DNA of 43,926 nt from Spirochaetales bacterium (lineage in GTDB: Bacteria; Spirochaetota; Spirochaetia; ARS1246): positions 1 through 43,926 of the forward strand of contig NZCE01000046.1 of assembly GCA_002688185.1 (NCBI GenBank), read 5' to 3'. Position 1 is the stretch's first letter; every line of letters begins with the position of its first letter. Below, piece after piece: positions 26,538 through 34,173 of this stretch. The notes below the pieces were generated by a model that was given only the letters and a program-made list of their open reading frames with translations, was not told the DNA's origin and searched no databases. A program made the position numbers and the translations under genes.

Positions 26538-27887
26538 TTAGTGTCCCAACTCCCAGAGCGTATCTGGAATAATCTCAGATACGGTGGGGTGGGGAAAAAT
26601 AATATCTTTTACATCTTGCACCCGAAGCTCGGCCTCTATCATCATCGCGGCGCCAAAAATCAGCTCGGAGCAGTTACCGCCTACCATATGCACTCCGAGT
26701 AATACGTTGCTCTGTTTATCTACAACGATTTTGCAGAATCCCGGTTCCCGATCAAACTCGGCAAGAAACCGGCCGTTTGCACGCATTGGCAAATTGGCAG
26801 TACGTACTTCAAAGCCGGCGCCTTCGGCTCCCTCACGAGAAAGACCGCAAGAAGCGGCTTCAGGCAACGTATAAATCACCGAGGGGACCGCGTTATAGCG
26901 CATGCGTGCCGCCTGCCCCATCAAATCCTTTATCGCAACATCTGCCATCCGATAAGCGCAGTGGGCAAGGAGCGATTTACCGGTTACATCACCGACCGCG
27001 TAGACACCCGGCAGGTTTGTGCGCATGTGTTCATCGACGCCTATGGCGGACCTTCCGATATCCAAACCAATATTCTCCAAGCCGATTCCGGCCGTGTTCG
27101 GCCGTCTTCCCACAGACATAAGAACAAGCTCGCCGCCTATCAGACCCGGGCTGCCGTCCTTGGTGAAATGCACTCCCTGGTCGTCTATCTTCTCAACCCG
27201 CGCCCCGAGGGTGAAATCTATATCAGGATTCGCCTTCCGCAATGCTTTGGCAATCTCAGGATCAAGCACCGGGACGATCTCCTCGAGCATTTCAATTACG
27301 TGAACCTTTATATCAAGACTTGAGAAGAAACTCGCAAACTCCATCCCAATTACGCCGCCTCCAATAATGACCAAGCTTTCCGGAAGCTTTGTGATCTCCA
27401 ATATTTGGCGGCTTGTTACTACGTTTTCTCTGTCGGCACCGGGGATGGGTATTATCACCGGAGAAGATCCGGTGGCGATAATCACTTTTTTTGCCTGATA
27501 CGTGTCATTTCCGACTTTCAGAGTGCTACGATCGACAAAAGAGCCCACACCTTGGACCACGGTTACATTGAACCGTTTCATCTGATACGCAACACCTTTT
27601 ATCAGCGTGTCCACAACACGTGCCTTCCACTTCATCGCCGCTGAAAGATCAAACCGGGCCTCCTCAAAATGGACCCCATACTGAGCCCCCTCTCTCCCGT
27701 GGCGATAGAGCTTTGCCGAGTGGAGGAGAGTTTTTGTCGGGATACAGCCGTGGTTGAGACAGACACCGCCAAGGTTCTCTTTTTCGATAAGGAGTACCTT
27801 TTTCCCTTGGGCTCCGGCCCGTTCCGCGGCACGATACCCACCCGGTCCGCCACCGAGCACGATCAGGTCATAAGAGTTGTTTTCCAT
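26538..27887 (-). CDS. lpdA: Dihydrolipoyl dehydrogenase (E3)
   Basis: FAD flavoprotein of 449 residues that reoxidises dihydrolipoyl-E2 with NAD+. GGGPGGYRAA at the N-terminus binds FAD, GGVCLNHGCIPTK holds the redox disulfide (Cys43, Cys48), VIIGGGVIGMEFA binds NAD, YAVGDVTG the flavin again, and HPTVSE (His433, Glu438) is the catalytic pair of the partner subunit. The order E2-E3-E1 on the transcript, with 28 bases to E1 and about 70 to E2, makes it a dedicated E3 of this complex. AAGGAAC precedes the ATG. Confidence 0.95.
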   Translation of the reverse strand: MENNSYDLIVLGGGPGGYRAAERAGAQGKKVLLIEKENLGGVCLNHGCIPTKTLLHSAKLYRHGREGAQYGVHFEEARFDLSAAMKWKARVVDTLIKGVAYQMKRFNVTVVQGVGSFVDRSTLKVGNDTYQAKKVIIATGSSPVIIPIPGADRENVVTSRQILEITKLPESLVIIGGGVIGMEFASFFSSLDIKVHVIEMLEEIVPVLDPEIAKALRKANPDIDFTLGARVEKIDDQGVHFTKDGSPGLIGGELVLMSVGRRPNTAGIGLENIGLDIGRSAIGVDEHMRTNLPGVYAVGDVTGKSLLAHCAYRMADVAIKDLMGQAARMRYNAVPSVIYTLPEAASCGLSREGAEGAGFEVRTANLPMRANGRFLAEFDREPGFCKIVVDKQSNVLLGVHMVGGNCSELIFGAAMMIEAELRVQDVKDIIFPHPTVSEIIPDTLWELGH

Positions 27888-27956
27888 GGGCAGTTCCTTC
27901 TTGTTCTATGGTTCCTCATACGTTTGCGCCTCGTACCATTCTCCGTGCGCCCCAAC

Positions 27957-29348
27957 CTATCCGGCCAGCGCGAGCTCAAAATCGGCGATTACGTTGCACA
28001 GATCCCTCAAATACCTTGCCGCGGGTCCACCATCCACCACCTGATGATCTATTGTGAGTGAGAGACCGACGTGGGGGTAAAATGCCACCTCTGAGCCGTT
28101 CATTACCGCTTTCGGCTGAATGGTATTGACCCCAAGAATGGCAACCTGAGGCGCGTTGAGGATCGGCGTAAACATCTCTACGCCTAAAGCACCAAGATTT
28201 GTGACCGTGATAGTGCCACCTGAAAGCTCATCCGGATTTATGTTTCCCTGGAGACACAGGCCGCTTAATCGTTTGGTCTCCGCGGCTAGTCCACGGAGAC
28301 TGAGAGATTCTGAAAATCGAACCACAGGCACCATGAGCCCGCGATCGGTATCGACTGCAAACGCCGCATGAACATGGTGATATTCGGTGACAGTATCATC
28401 GACAAACGTGGCGTTGAGGGCAGGATATCTCGTAAGGGTGCGTATGGCGGCATAGAGCACCAAATCGTTAATAGTAATATCTTTCAAACCCAGTTCCTCT
28501 GCGGATGCCTTGAGCTTTGCGCGGTAGCCCAAAATGCTCCGGGCATCCGCTGAGGCATGGAGGGTGAGTTGCGCGGTAGTCTCGAGGGATGCGTGCATCC
28601 TCTCTGCAATGAGCTTTCTCACGCCTTTGAGTTTCCGGTGCGCAAGCGGTCCGGGGAACTCGAGCCCTGCGCCTGCGTCCGCCGCTGCGCTCGCAACTGC
28701 GTCCGCTGCTGCACTCGCAACTGCGTCCGCAACGTTTAAATCCGAGCTGAGAACTCGCCCTCCGATTCCCGTGCCGATCTCAGGTGCGACTACTCCTCCG
28801 GCTGCCAATTTAGCCACTGCGGCCGGCGTTAGTTGCGGTGCGGCGATGAGATAGTCCTTGACATCCTGCTCGATAATCCGACCGCCGGGGCCGGAACCTC
28901 TCCCCTCGAGTAGATTGATATTCAAACCCTTGCCCGTGGCAAGATTGCGGGCACGCGGCGAGATGGCAATGCGCCCGTCGCCGCCATCGGCAATTTGCCG
29001 GGCAGCAGTCTGTGGCTCCGCCGATTCCCGGACCTTCGCCGTCTCCATAGGGGTCTGAGGGCTTGCCGCACTTTCAGACTTCTCCGGGGCAAGGCCGCTG
29101 AAGTCCTCTCCATCCTCTCCCACAACTGCTATAGGTGTTAGGACAGGGACGTCGTCACCTTCGGCAAAAAAAACTTTAAGCAGCGTTCCTGCGGCCGTCG
29201 CCTCAACCTCGAAGGTGGCTTTGTCGGTCTCTACTTCCGCAATTACATCACCCTCTGCGACCGTATCTCCTTCCTGTTTCTTCCACTCGAGTATTATGCA
29301 GGATTCTACAGTGTTTCCCTGTCTGGGCATCACTATTGCTTTTGCCAT
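27957..29348 (-). CDS. Dihydrolipoamide acyltransferase (E2)
   Basis: Core acyltransferase of a 2-oxoacid dehydrogenase complex, 463 residues. One lipoyl domain (1-80) carries the lipoylated Lys43 in ETDKATFEVEA. A peripheral-subunit-binding domain follows (about 128-168, ISPRARNLA ... GPGGRIIEQDV), and a second, degenerate one (about 173-205, ending GTGIGGRVLSSDL). Next is an Ala-rich linker made of an eight-residue repeat, then the catalytic domain from about 230, with DHQVVDGG (His435, Asp439) where DHRxxDG is usual. AAGGAG nine bases before the ATG supports the start. Lipoyl synthase at 37225 can supply the cofactor. Substrate class (pyruvate or other) is unresolved. Confidence 0.9.
   Translation of the reverse strand: MAKAIVMPRQGNTVESCIILEWKKQEGDTVAEGDVIAEVETDKATFEVEATAAGTLLKVFFAEGDDVPVLTPIAVVGEDGEDFSGLAPEKSESAASPQTPMETAKVRESAEPQTAARQIADGGDGRIAISPRARNLATGKGLNINLLEGRGSGPGGRIIEQDVKDYLIAAPQLTPAAVAKLAAGGVVAPEIGTGIGGRVLSSDLNVADAVASAAADAVASAAADAGAGLEFPGPLAHRKLKGVRKLIAERMHASLETTAQLTLHASADARSILGYRAKLKASAEELGLKDITINDLVLYAAIRTLTRYPALNATFVDDTVTEYHHVHAAFAVDTDRGLMVPVVRFSESLSLRGLAAETKRLSGLCLQGNINPDELSGGTITVTNLGALGVEMFTPILNAPQVAILGVNTIQPKAVMNGSEVAFYPHVGLSLTIDHQVVDGGPAARYLRDLCNVIADFELALAG
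28673..28730. repeat. 24-base tandem repeat inside the E2 gene
   Basis: Two 24-base units (28673-28696 and 28697-28720, differing at two positions) and the start of a third encode the repeated peptide DAVASAAA in the flexible linker before the E2 catalytic domain. The array is in frame and would allow linker length change by slippage. Confidence 0.85.
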
Positions 29349-29402
29349 TTACCTTAACTCCTTCTATAGCATCCTTATTCAATCTCGTGACCAAATAGGC
29401 GT

Positions 29403-30155
29403 TTACGATACATAGATTTTTATACCAAGGCCTTCTACGAGATCGATATCTTGTTTTCCCATGCTCGAATCGGTAATAATCGCATCAATCTCCTCCAGGG
29501 GTATCACACGGGCAAATCCGGCTCTGCCAAACTTGCCGGAGTCTGCGAGTAGTATAGTTTCATCGGACCTTGACGCCATCATTCTCACAATTTCAGCGCC
29601 TTCCGATAGATGTGTAGTGAGTCCATTTTCTATGCTAAAACCGTCCGTGCCAACGAAAGCGAGCCGCACATGGAATTGCTCGAGCTCGCGAAGGGTCATT
29701 GAACCTACAAACGACTCAGTCATCGGATTGAACTCACCGCCGGTCACCGTCAAATTCAAAGACGGATTTGTCCGCCCGTAGCGCAGAAGGAGGGTCGAGT
29801 TTGTCACGACATGGACGTCCCGCTTTCCGAGCAAAAATCTGGCAACTAACGCCGTGGTGGTACCCGCCTCTACCATGATCGTATCCCCGTCCTTTACCAA
29901 TGAAGCGGCGCCTTTTGCAATCCGCATTTTTTCATGAATCATGGTTCGCTGACGGTCAAGGATACTCTTATGAAACGCCGGCAATGCGCCGCCGCGAGTT
30001 CTGACTATGTAACCGTTCTCTTCCAAGCTGCTTAGATCACTTCTTATTGTTACCGTAGATACACGGAGCGATTTGCTGATATCTGTTACCGAGATTTCAC
30101 TATCCTCGGCCAGCATGTGAAGGATTTCGCGCTTCCTTTCGTTAAGGTTTTCCAT
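29403..30155 (-). CDS. DeoR-family transcriptional regulator
   Basis: Sugar-responsive repressor of 250 residues. The N-terminal helix-turn-helix (about 7-58) has the DeoR signature ISVTDISKSLRVSTVTIRSD followed by GGALPA, and the C-terminal part is the DeoR-type ligand domain with DGDTIMVEAGTT, TVTGGEFN and FVGTDGFS. DeoR proteins usually bind phosphorylated sugars. It is the first gene of the E2-E3-E1-PHP-SDR-ADH-rhaA-aldolase-rhaB operon, 54 bases upstream of E2, and probably represses its own operon through the palindrome at 30208-30225. An activator role is possible. The ribosome site is weak (AAAGAA), consistent with low-level expression. Confidence 0.92.
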   Translation of the reverse strand: MENLNERKREILHMLAEDSEISVTDISKSLRVSTVTIRSDLSSLEENGYIVRTRGGALPAFHKSILDRQRTMIHEKMRIAKGAASLVKDGDTIMVEAGTTTALVARFLLGKRDVHVVTNSTLLLRYGRTNPSLNLTVTGGEFNPMTESFVGSMTLRELEQFHVRLAFVGTDGFSIENGLTTHLSEGAEIVRMMASRSDETILLADSGKFGRAGFARVIPLEEIDAIITDSSMGKQDIDLVEGLGIKIYVS

Positions 30156-30196
30156 TTTTTTTCTTTAATATCGGCAGCGCTTTCACATCGGTTATC

Positions 30197-30225
30197 AATG
30201 TATTTCCTTGACATTAAACTGTCAA
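30197..30225 (-). promoter_or_regulatory. Predicted promoter of the rhamnose operon
   Basis: On the minus strand a perfect -35 TTGACA (30225-30220) and TACATT (30202-30197) are 17 bases apart, about 40 bases before the DeoR start codon. The -35 box is one arm of the palindrome listed next. Confidence 0.5.
30208..30225. promoter_or_regulatory. Palindromic operator candidate of the rhamnose operon
   Basis: Read on the minus strand, TTGACAGTTTAATGTCAA is a perfect palindrome with six-base arms and a six-base centre. It covers the predicted -35 box of the operon that begins with the DeoR gene. It shares GACAGT and TAATGTC with the palindrome at fucI, the centre being one base shorter. Confidence 0.55.
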
Positions 30226-30237
30226 GCATCACGGCTC

Positions 30238-30954
30238 CTACCCATCGTCAGGGGTTTTCGTGTACTTCTGTTCTGGTAGTATTTTTCTGTCTCTCCATGA
30301 CCTTGCAATATACACAAAGGGCGTGTCAGCCACGGCTACGACCAACTTGAGGAGATACGTGGTGGCCGTTATTTCGATAAGCACAGGCACTTCAAACACC
30401 CCCGCAAAAGCGATGATGGTAAATATCAAACTGTCGAGCATTTGACTGATTATCGTACTGGCATTGTTGCGGATCCAGATGTGCCTTTTTGAAGGAATGC
30501 GCATTTTCCAGAACTGATATGCCCACACATCGTGGAGTTGTGACAACCAATAAGCCGTCAAGCTCGCACCGGCTATTCTTGGAATTAGCCCGAAAAGTGT
30601 AGTCATGCTTTCATGGGCAAAGTCTTCCTCCGCCGGCTCAAACAACAGAGCAAAATTGATAAAAAACGTCATTGCGATAAGAGCGAAAAAACCGATATAT
30701 ACCGCCTTCCTCGCTTCTTTTGCGCCGTAATTCTCGCTGAGGATGTCGGTTACCAGAAACGAGGTCGCGTAGACGATATTTCCCAGGGTAGCCGTCATGC
30801 CCAGAAGCTCAACGGTCTTTACCACCTGGAGATTTGCAATGATGACGGACACCGGCACCCAGATATACAGACCGGTTTTCCCGAAAAGCCGATAGCCGGC
30901 GAGAATTGCTCCAAAACTCACCACAAGCATGACGAGCCAAAGCAGCTCATTCAT
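30238..30954 (-). CDS. yhhQ: Queuosine precursor transporter (YhhQ/VUT family)
   Basis: Membrane protein of 238 residues with about six hydrophobic helices. Family segments are SFLVTDILSENYGAKEARKAVYIGF, SQLHDVWAYQFWK and RNNASTIISQMLDSLIFTIIAF, which match the vitamin-uptake-like transporter family that brings in queuosine precursors such as preQ0 or preQ1. No preQ1 riboswitch is apparent in its leader. It starts about 45 bases from the divergent bioY promoter. The DeoR operon lies downstream on the same strand, with no terminator visible in the 82-base gap, so read-through is possible. Confidence 0.9.
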   Translation of the reverse strand: MNELLWLVMLVVSFGAILAGYRLFGKTGLYIWVPVSVIIANLQVVKTVELLGMTATLGNIVYATSFLVTDILSENYGAKEARKAVYIGFFALIAMTFFINFALLFEPAEEDFAHESMTTLFGLIPRIAGASLTAYWLSQLHDVWAYQFWKMRIPSKRHIWIRNNASTIISQMLDSLIFTIIAFAGVFEVPVLIEITATTYLLKLVVAVADTPFVYIARSWRDRKILPEQKYTKTPDDG

Positions 30955-31000
30955 GTTTCACACAGTGGCACGGCCCGGTGGCTCAGTCAAGTGACAATTT

Positions 31001-31029
31001 TTGACAAATGGTTTCCATCGGGGTATTAT
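31001..31029 (+). promoter_or_regulatory. Strong predicted promoter of the biotin transport operon
   Basis: Perfect TTGACA (31001-31006) and TATTAT (31024-31029) with the ideal 17-base spacer, about 50 bases before the bioY start codon. The same pair and spacing recur at 43865-43893. A TGACAA direct repeat with a ten-base period overlaps the -35 box (30992-31007). No clear BirA site was recognised. Confidence 0.7.
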
Positions 31030-31081
31030 CTGTTGGTTGAGTGAATCGCGGATAACAATATACCTTCCGCAGCAAATTATT

Positions 31082-31663
31082 ATGGACGTAAATACAATGA
31101 AAGCTTTGAGAATGCCGGTATTTTCAGCACTTTTTGCAGCACTGATTGTCGTTGGCGCATATCTGCGCATACCTATCGGCCCGGTTCCGATAGTATTGTC
31201 AAATTTTTTTGTAATCTTAGCGGGCGCCGTCCTGGGAGCCAAATGGGGAGGTGCATCCATCGCTCTGTATCTTTTGCTGGGCATAGTAGGATTGCCGGTT
31301 TTTGCAGGCGGCGGTGGTTTGGCCTATCTGCGTGGGCCTACCGGTGGGTTTCTGCTAGGCTATCTGCCGGCCGGCGTCCTTGCCGGAATCATTGTGACGT
31401 GGAAAAAAAGGACTAATCTCTCATGCATTCTCGGATTAATTGCCGGTGCGATTCTTATCTATGTCGCCGGCGTTCCGTGGCTCAAGGTTGCCCTGGAGAA
31501 AACCTGGCCGGAAGCCTTTACCATCGGTATGCTCCCTTTTTTGCCCGGCGACGCGGCTAAGGTCGTTGCGGCCTTTCTCGTTGTGCGTCTCTTGGAGAAA
31601 AGCTATCCGGAGGTTTTGGCGAACCCAAGAAAAGCGGAGACAGACCCACCGTCGCTCTCATGA
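31082..31663 (+). CDS. bioY: Biotin transporter substrate-binding subunit BioY
   Basis: S component of an energy-coupling-factor transporter, 193 residues with about six hydrophobic helices. PVFSALFAALIVVGAYLRIP, VPIVLSNFFVILAGAVLGAKWG and GGGGLAYLRGPTGGFLLGYLPAG are the typical BioY segments that form the biotin pocket. The reading frame opens upstream at a TTG inside the promoter, so the ATG at 31082 (or 31097) must be the real start; the ribosome site is weak. The stop overlaps the ATPase start by four bases, giving a complete bioY-bioM-bioN operon. Confidence 0.93.
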   Translation: MDVNTMKALRMPVFSALFAALIVVGAYLRIPIGPVPIVLSNFFVILAGAVLGAKWGGASIALYLLLGIVGLPVFAGGGGLAYLRGPTGGFLLGYLPAGVLAGIIVTWKKRTNLSCILGLIAGAILIYVAGVPWLKVALEKTWPEAFTIGMLPFLPGDAAKVVAAFLVVRLLEKSYPEVLANPRKAETDPPSLS

Positions 31664-32406
31664 CATTACTCGCAACGGAGCAGCTCTGTCACACCTTTAC
31701 CGACGGTACCGACGGCATCCGCGGTGTTTCGGTTTCCTTTAGCAAGAACGAGTTCGTCGTGATAGCAGGGAAAAACGGTTCGGGCAAAACCGTGCTCATG
31801 CTGCATCTCAATGGACTCCTCAAACCCACTTCTGGAACGGTACGCTATCGGGGCGCGGCCCTGGAGAAGAACCTCCAGTTAGTCCGGCAGAAGGTCGGAC
31901 TCGTTTTTCAAGAGCCTGCGCAACAGTTACTTGGCCAGACAGTTGAAGACGATGTGGCATTTGGTCCCGAAAACCTCGGGCTTTCTCTAAATGAGGTCTC
32001 TGACCGGACGTGCGTTGCATTAAAAAACCTCGGCATTGCTCATCTTGCGGAGAGGCAACCGCATTTCTTATCCGGCGGGGAAAAGAGGAAAGTGGCGCTG
32101 GCCGGCGTCATGGCCATGGCACCGGAGATCGTCATCCTCGATGAACCGTTCGCCGGTCTCGATCTTCCGGGGGTAAGTATGATTTTGGATGCCATGATAT
32201 TGCTATATAAACAGGGCCACACCATCATCGTAATCACCCACGACATCAGAAAAGTGGTTGCCCATGCAACCCGCCTTCTAGTCATGGACGACGGGTCGAT
32301 AGTGGCTGATGGAAATCCCGCGGCGGTAATAGATCAGGTGGAGGAGTTCGGAATCCGGGGAATGGCACCCGGAGAGAAAATCGGTGATATGACGTGGCTG
32401 AGATAG
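31660..32406 (+). CDS. bioM: ECF transporter ATPase (BioM/EcfA)
   Basis: ATP-binding subunit of 248 residues. Walker A is GKNGSGKT, the Q-loop VGLVFQEPAQQLLG, the ABC signature LSGGEKRKVALAG and Walker B EIVILDEPFAGLD, with the switch ITHD. The FQ-P-QQL Q-loop extension is typical of ECF ATPases that grip the T component. It drives biotin uptake together with BioY and BioN. It overlaps bioY by four bases and bioN by thirteen. Confidence 0.92.
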   Translation: MTLLATEQLCHTFTDGTDGIRGVSVSFSKNEFVVIAGKNGSGKTVLMLHLNGLLKPTSGTVRYRGAALEKNLQLVRQKVGLVFQEPAQQLLGQTVEDDVAFGPENLGLSLNEVSDRTCVALKNLGIAHLAERQPHFLSGGEKRKVALAGVMAMAPEIVILDEPFAGLDLPGVSMILDAMILLYKQGHTIIVITHDIRKVVAHATRLLVMDDGSIVADGNPAAVIDQVEEFGIRGMAPGEKIGDMTWLR

Positions 32407-33164
32407 CATTCCGATACGTCGCAGGTACTTCGCTTTTGCATCGGTCAGATGCCAGATTGAAACTGTTTGGCCTTATTTCTCTGACTGTATGCAGCATGTA
32501 CGTCAAAAGCGCGGGCGTCTCAACTTTGCTCGTTGCCATTCTGGTGAGTTTTCCATTAATGAGGATTCCCGGGATTACGTTGGCGAGGGAACTGAGGGCT
32601 TTTGCCTTCCTTTTTGCGCTGATAATCCTGGTGAAATCATGCAAGTTCCAGGTAAATAACGGCGCCGGACGCATACTCTTTAGTGCGCCCGGTTTTTTTG
32701 ACGGCCTGCTCTACGTCGGCAGAATGGCATTTGTTGTGGCCGCATCCCTCATTTTTATTTCGACAACTAAGTTGAGAGCAATAAGAGACGCGGTTATGTG
32801 GGCGCTACACTACGTCCCGTTCGTACCAGCGGTACGGACGGCAACGATGTTTATGCTGACATTGACATTTATTCCGCTGCTTTTTGACGAAGCTGCTAAT
32901 ATTCGAAATGCGCAGAGGGCGCGCGCACTTTCGAGCAGGCGACACCCGCTAAAGGCCATCAGTGGAATCTCTTTTGCTCTCATCCTACGAGCTTTTAGGA
33001 GGGTAGACGGCGTAGCCGCGGCCATGGAATCGAGAGGCTACAGTGAATCTCTAAGGCCACATCCCCGGAAATTACGTAGGTCAGACGCCTATTTTGCAGT
33101 GGCGGTCCTCCTATTAGGATCTATGGCTTTTTTTCTGGGAGTAGCACTACATCGGCGGGCCTGA
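32394..33164 (+). CDS. bioN: ECF transporter transmembrane subunit (BioN/EcfT)
   Basis: T component of 256 residues with several hydrophobic helices. Two conserved coupling motifs contact the ATPase: NAQRARALS and AMESRGYS, the Ala-Arg-Gly-type signatures of EcfT. It begins with GTG, inside the end of bioM, so translation is probably coupled. Its last 44 bases overlap the end of the thiamine ATPase gene on the opposite strand, leaving no room for a terminator between the two operons. Confidence 0.88.
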   Translation: MAEIAFRYVAGTSLLHRSDARLKLFGLISLTVCSMYVKSAGVSTLLVAILVSFPLMRIPGITLARELRAFAFLFALIILVKSCKFQVNNGAGRILFSAPGFFDGLLYVGRMAFVVAASLIFISTTKLRAIRDAVMWALHYVPFVPAVRTATMFMLTLTFIPLLFDEAANIRNAQRARALSSRRHPLKAISGISFALILRAFRRVDGVAAAMESRGYSESLRPHPRKLRRSDAYFAVAVLLLGSMAFFLGVALHRRA

Positions 33165-34173
33165 ATGCAATCCATGTATCATCGCCAACTTCGTGAAACT
33201 CCGGTCCAACCACTGACAGCGAGCTCCCGGGTGTTTGGCATGTGTACTCGTAGTAGTGTCCAAAGAATTGCCGACGGCGAATGGTTGCGGGAATGGCATT
33301 CATTTCGGTTGAGCCGGCAAAATACAGGCAGTGGGGACGGATCATAAGCTTTGCGTGCTCACCTTTGGGCAAAGACTTTGTGCTTTCCACAGTAAACACC
33401 CGCTCTCCCTGCACCATAAGCCCCCGATCGCCCTTCCCCATACAGACTATAGGAAGGAGATTTGCCGAGCCAACGAAACGAGCGACAAAGTCGTCCGTTG
33501 GCTGCTTGAAAATCTCCGACGGCGCGCCTCGCTGAACAACTACACCATCTCTCATAACAAGCACTCGGTCAGATATGGATAAAGCCTCTTCCTGAGAGTG
33601 AGTTACAAAGAGAATAGCTATGCCGAGCTCTCTTTTTATATTTAGGATTTCTTCCCGGAGCTCTCGGCGCAAAGGCGTATCGAGGGCAGAAAACGGCTCG
33701 TCCAGCAGGAGCAGTCCCGGATTTATGGCAAGGGCGCGCGCGATGGCAACGCGTTGCCTTTCACCGCCTGATAAAGCGTGGACACTTCGCCGAGCGTAGC
33801 CTCCTAAACCCACAACTCCCAACAGCTCGCTCACCCGCTTTTTCACGGCCTTTGGATCGGTTTTTTGCACTTTGGGCCCATATGCAACATTTCCCTCAAC
33901 ATCAAGGTGGGGAAACATAATGTAGTCCTGCGGGACGAATCCAAATTTCCGCTTAGATGGATCCCGAATAGAGATATCGCGGCCTTCAAAAAAGACTTTT
34001 CCCGTGTCCGGTTTTTCAAACCCGGCAATAACCCGCAGCGTGGTGGTTTTGCCGCTTCCGCTAGGCCCGAGGATCGATACCAACTCTCCGGGCCGGATAG
34101 AGAGGCTAACCTCGAGATGAAAGCTTATATATTGCTTGGCAACCGTCCTCAACTCAAGCAGAGGCTTATCCAT
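33121..34173 (-). CDS. thiQ: Thiamine ABC transporter ATP-binding protein
   Basis: ABC ATPase of 350 residues. Walker A GPSGSGKTT, Q-loop FGFVPQDYIMFPHL, signature LSGGERQRVAIARAL, Walker B GLLLLDEPFSALD and switch VTHSQEEAL are all present, followed by an OB-fold-like regulatory tail (about 240-350), which makes it longer than E. coli ThiQ and like the PotA/FbpC group. Adjacency to thiP and thiB behind the TPP riboswitch gives the substrate. It overlaps thiP by eight bases. Confidence 0.85.
   Translation of the reverse strand: MDKPLLELRTVAKQYISFHLEVSLSIRPGELVSILGPSGSGKTTTLRVIAGFEKPDTGKVFFEGRDISIRDPSKRKFGFVPQDYIMFPHLDVEGNVAYGPKVQKTDPKAVKKRVSELLGVVGLGGYARRSVHALSGGERQRVAIARALAINPGLLLLDEPFSALDTPLRRELREEILNIKRELGIAILFVTHSQEEALSISDRVLVMRDGVVVQRGAPSEIFKQPTDDFVARFVGSANLLPIVCMGKGDRGLMVQGERVFTVESTKSLPKGEHAKLMIRPHCLYFAGSTEMNAIPATIRRRQFFGHYYEYTCQTPGSSLSVVGPEFHEVGDDTWIAFRPADVVLLPEKKP

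Noticed and set aside
30955..31000. preQ1 riboswitch before yhhQ
   Set aside because: The leader is too short and lacks a recognisable aptamer pattern.
31001..31081. TTG start for BioY
   Set aside because: The TTG is part of the TTGACA promoter box, so it cannot be in the transcript.
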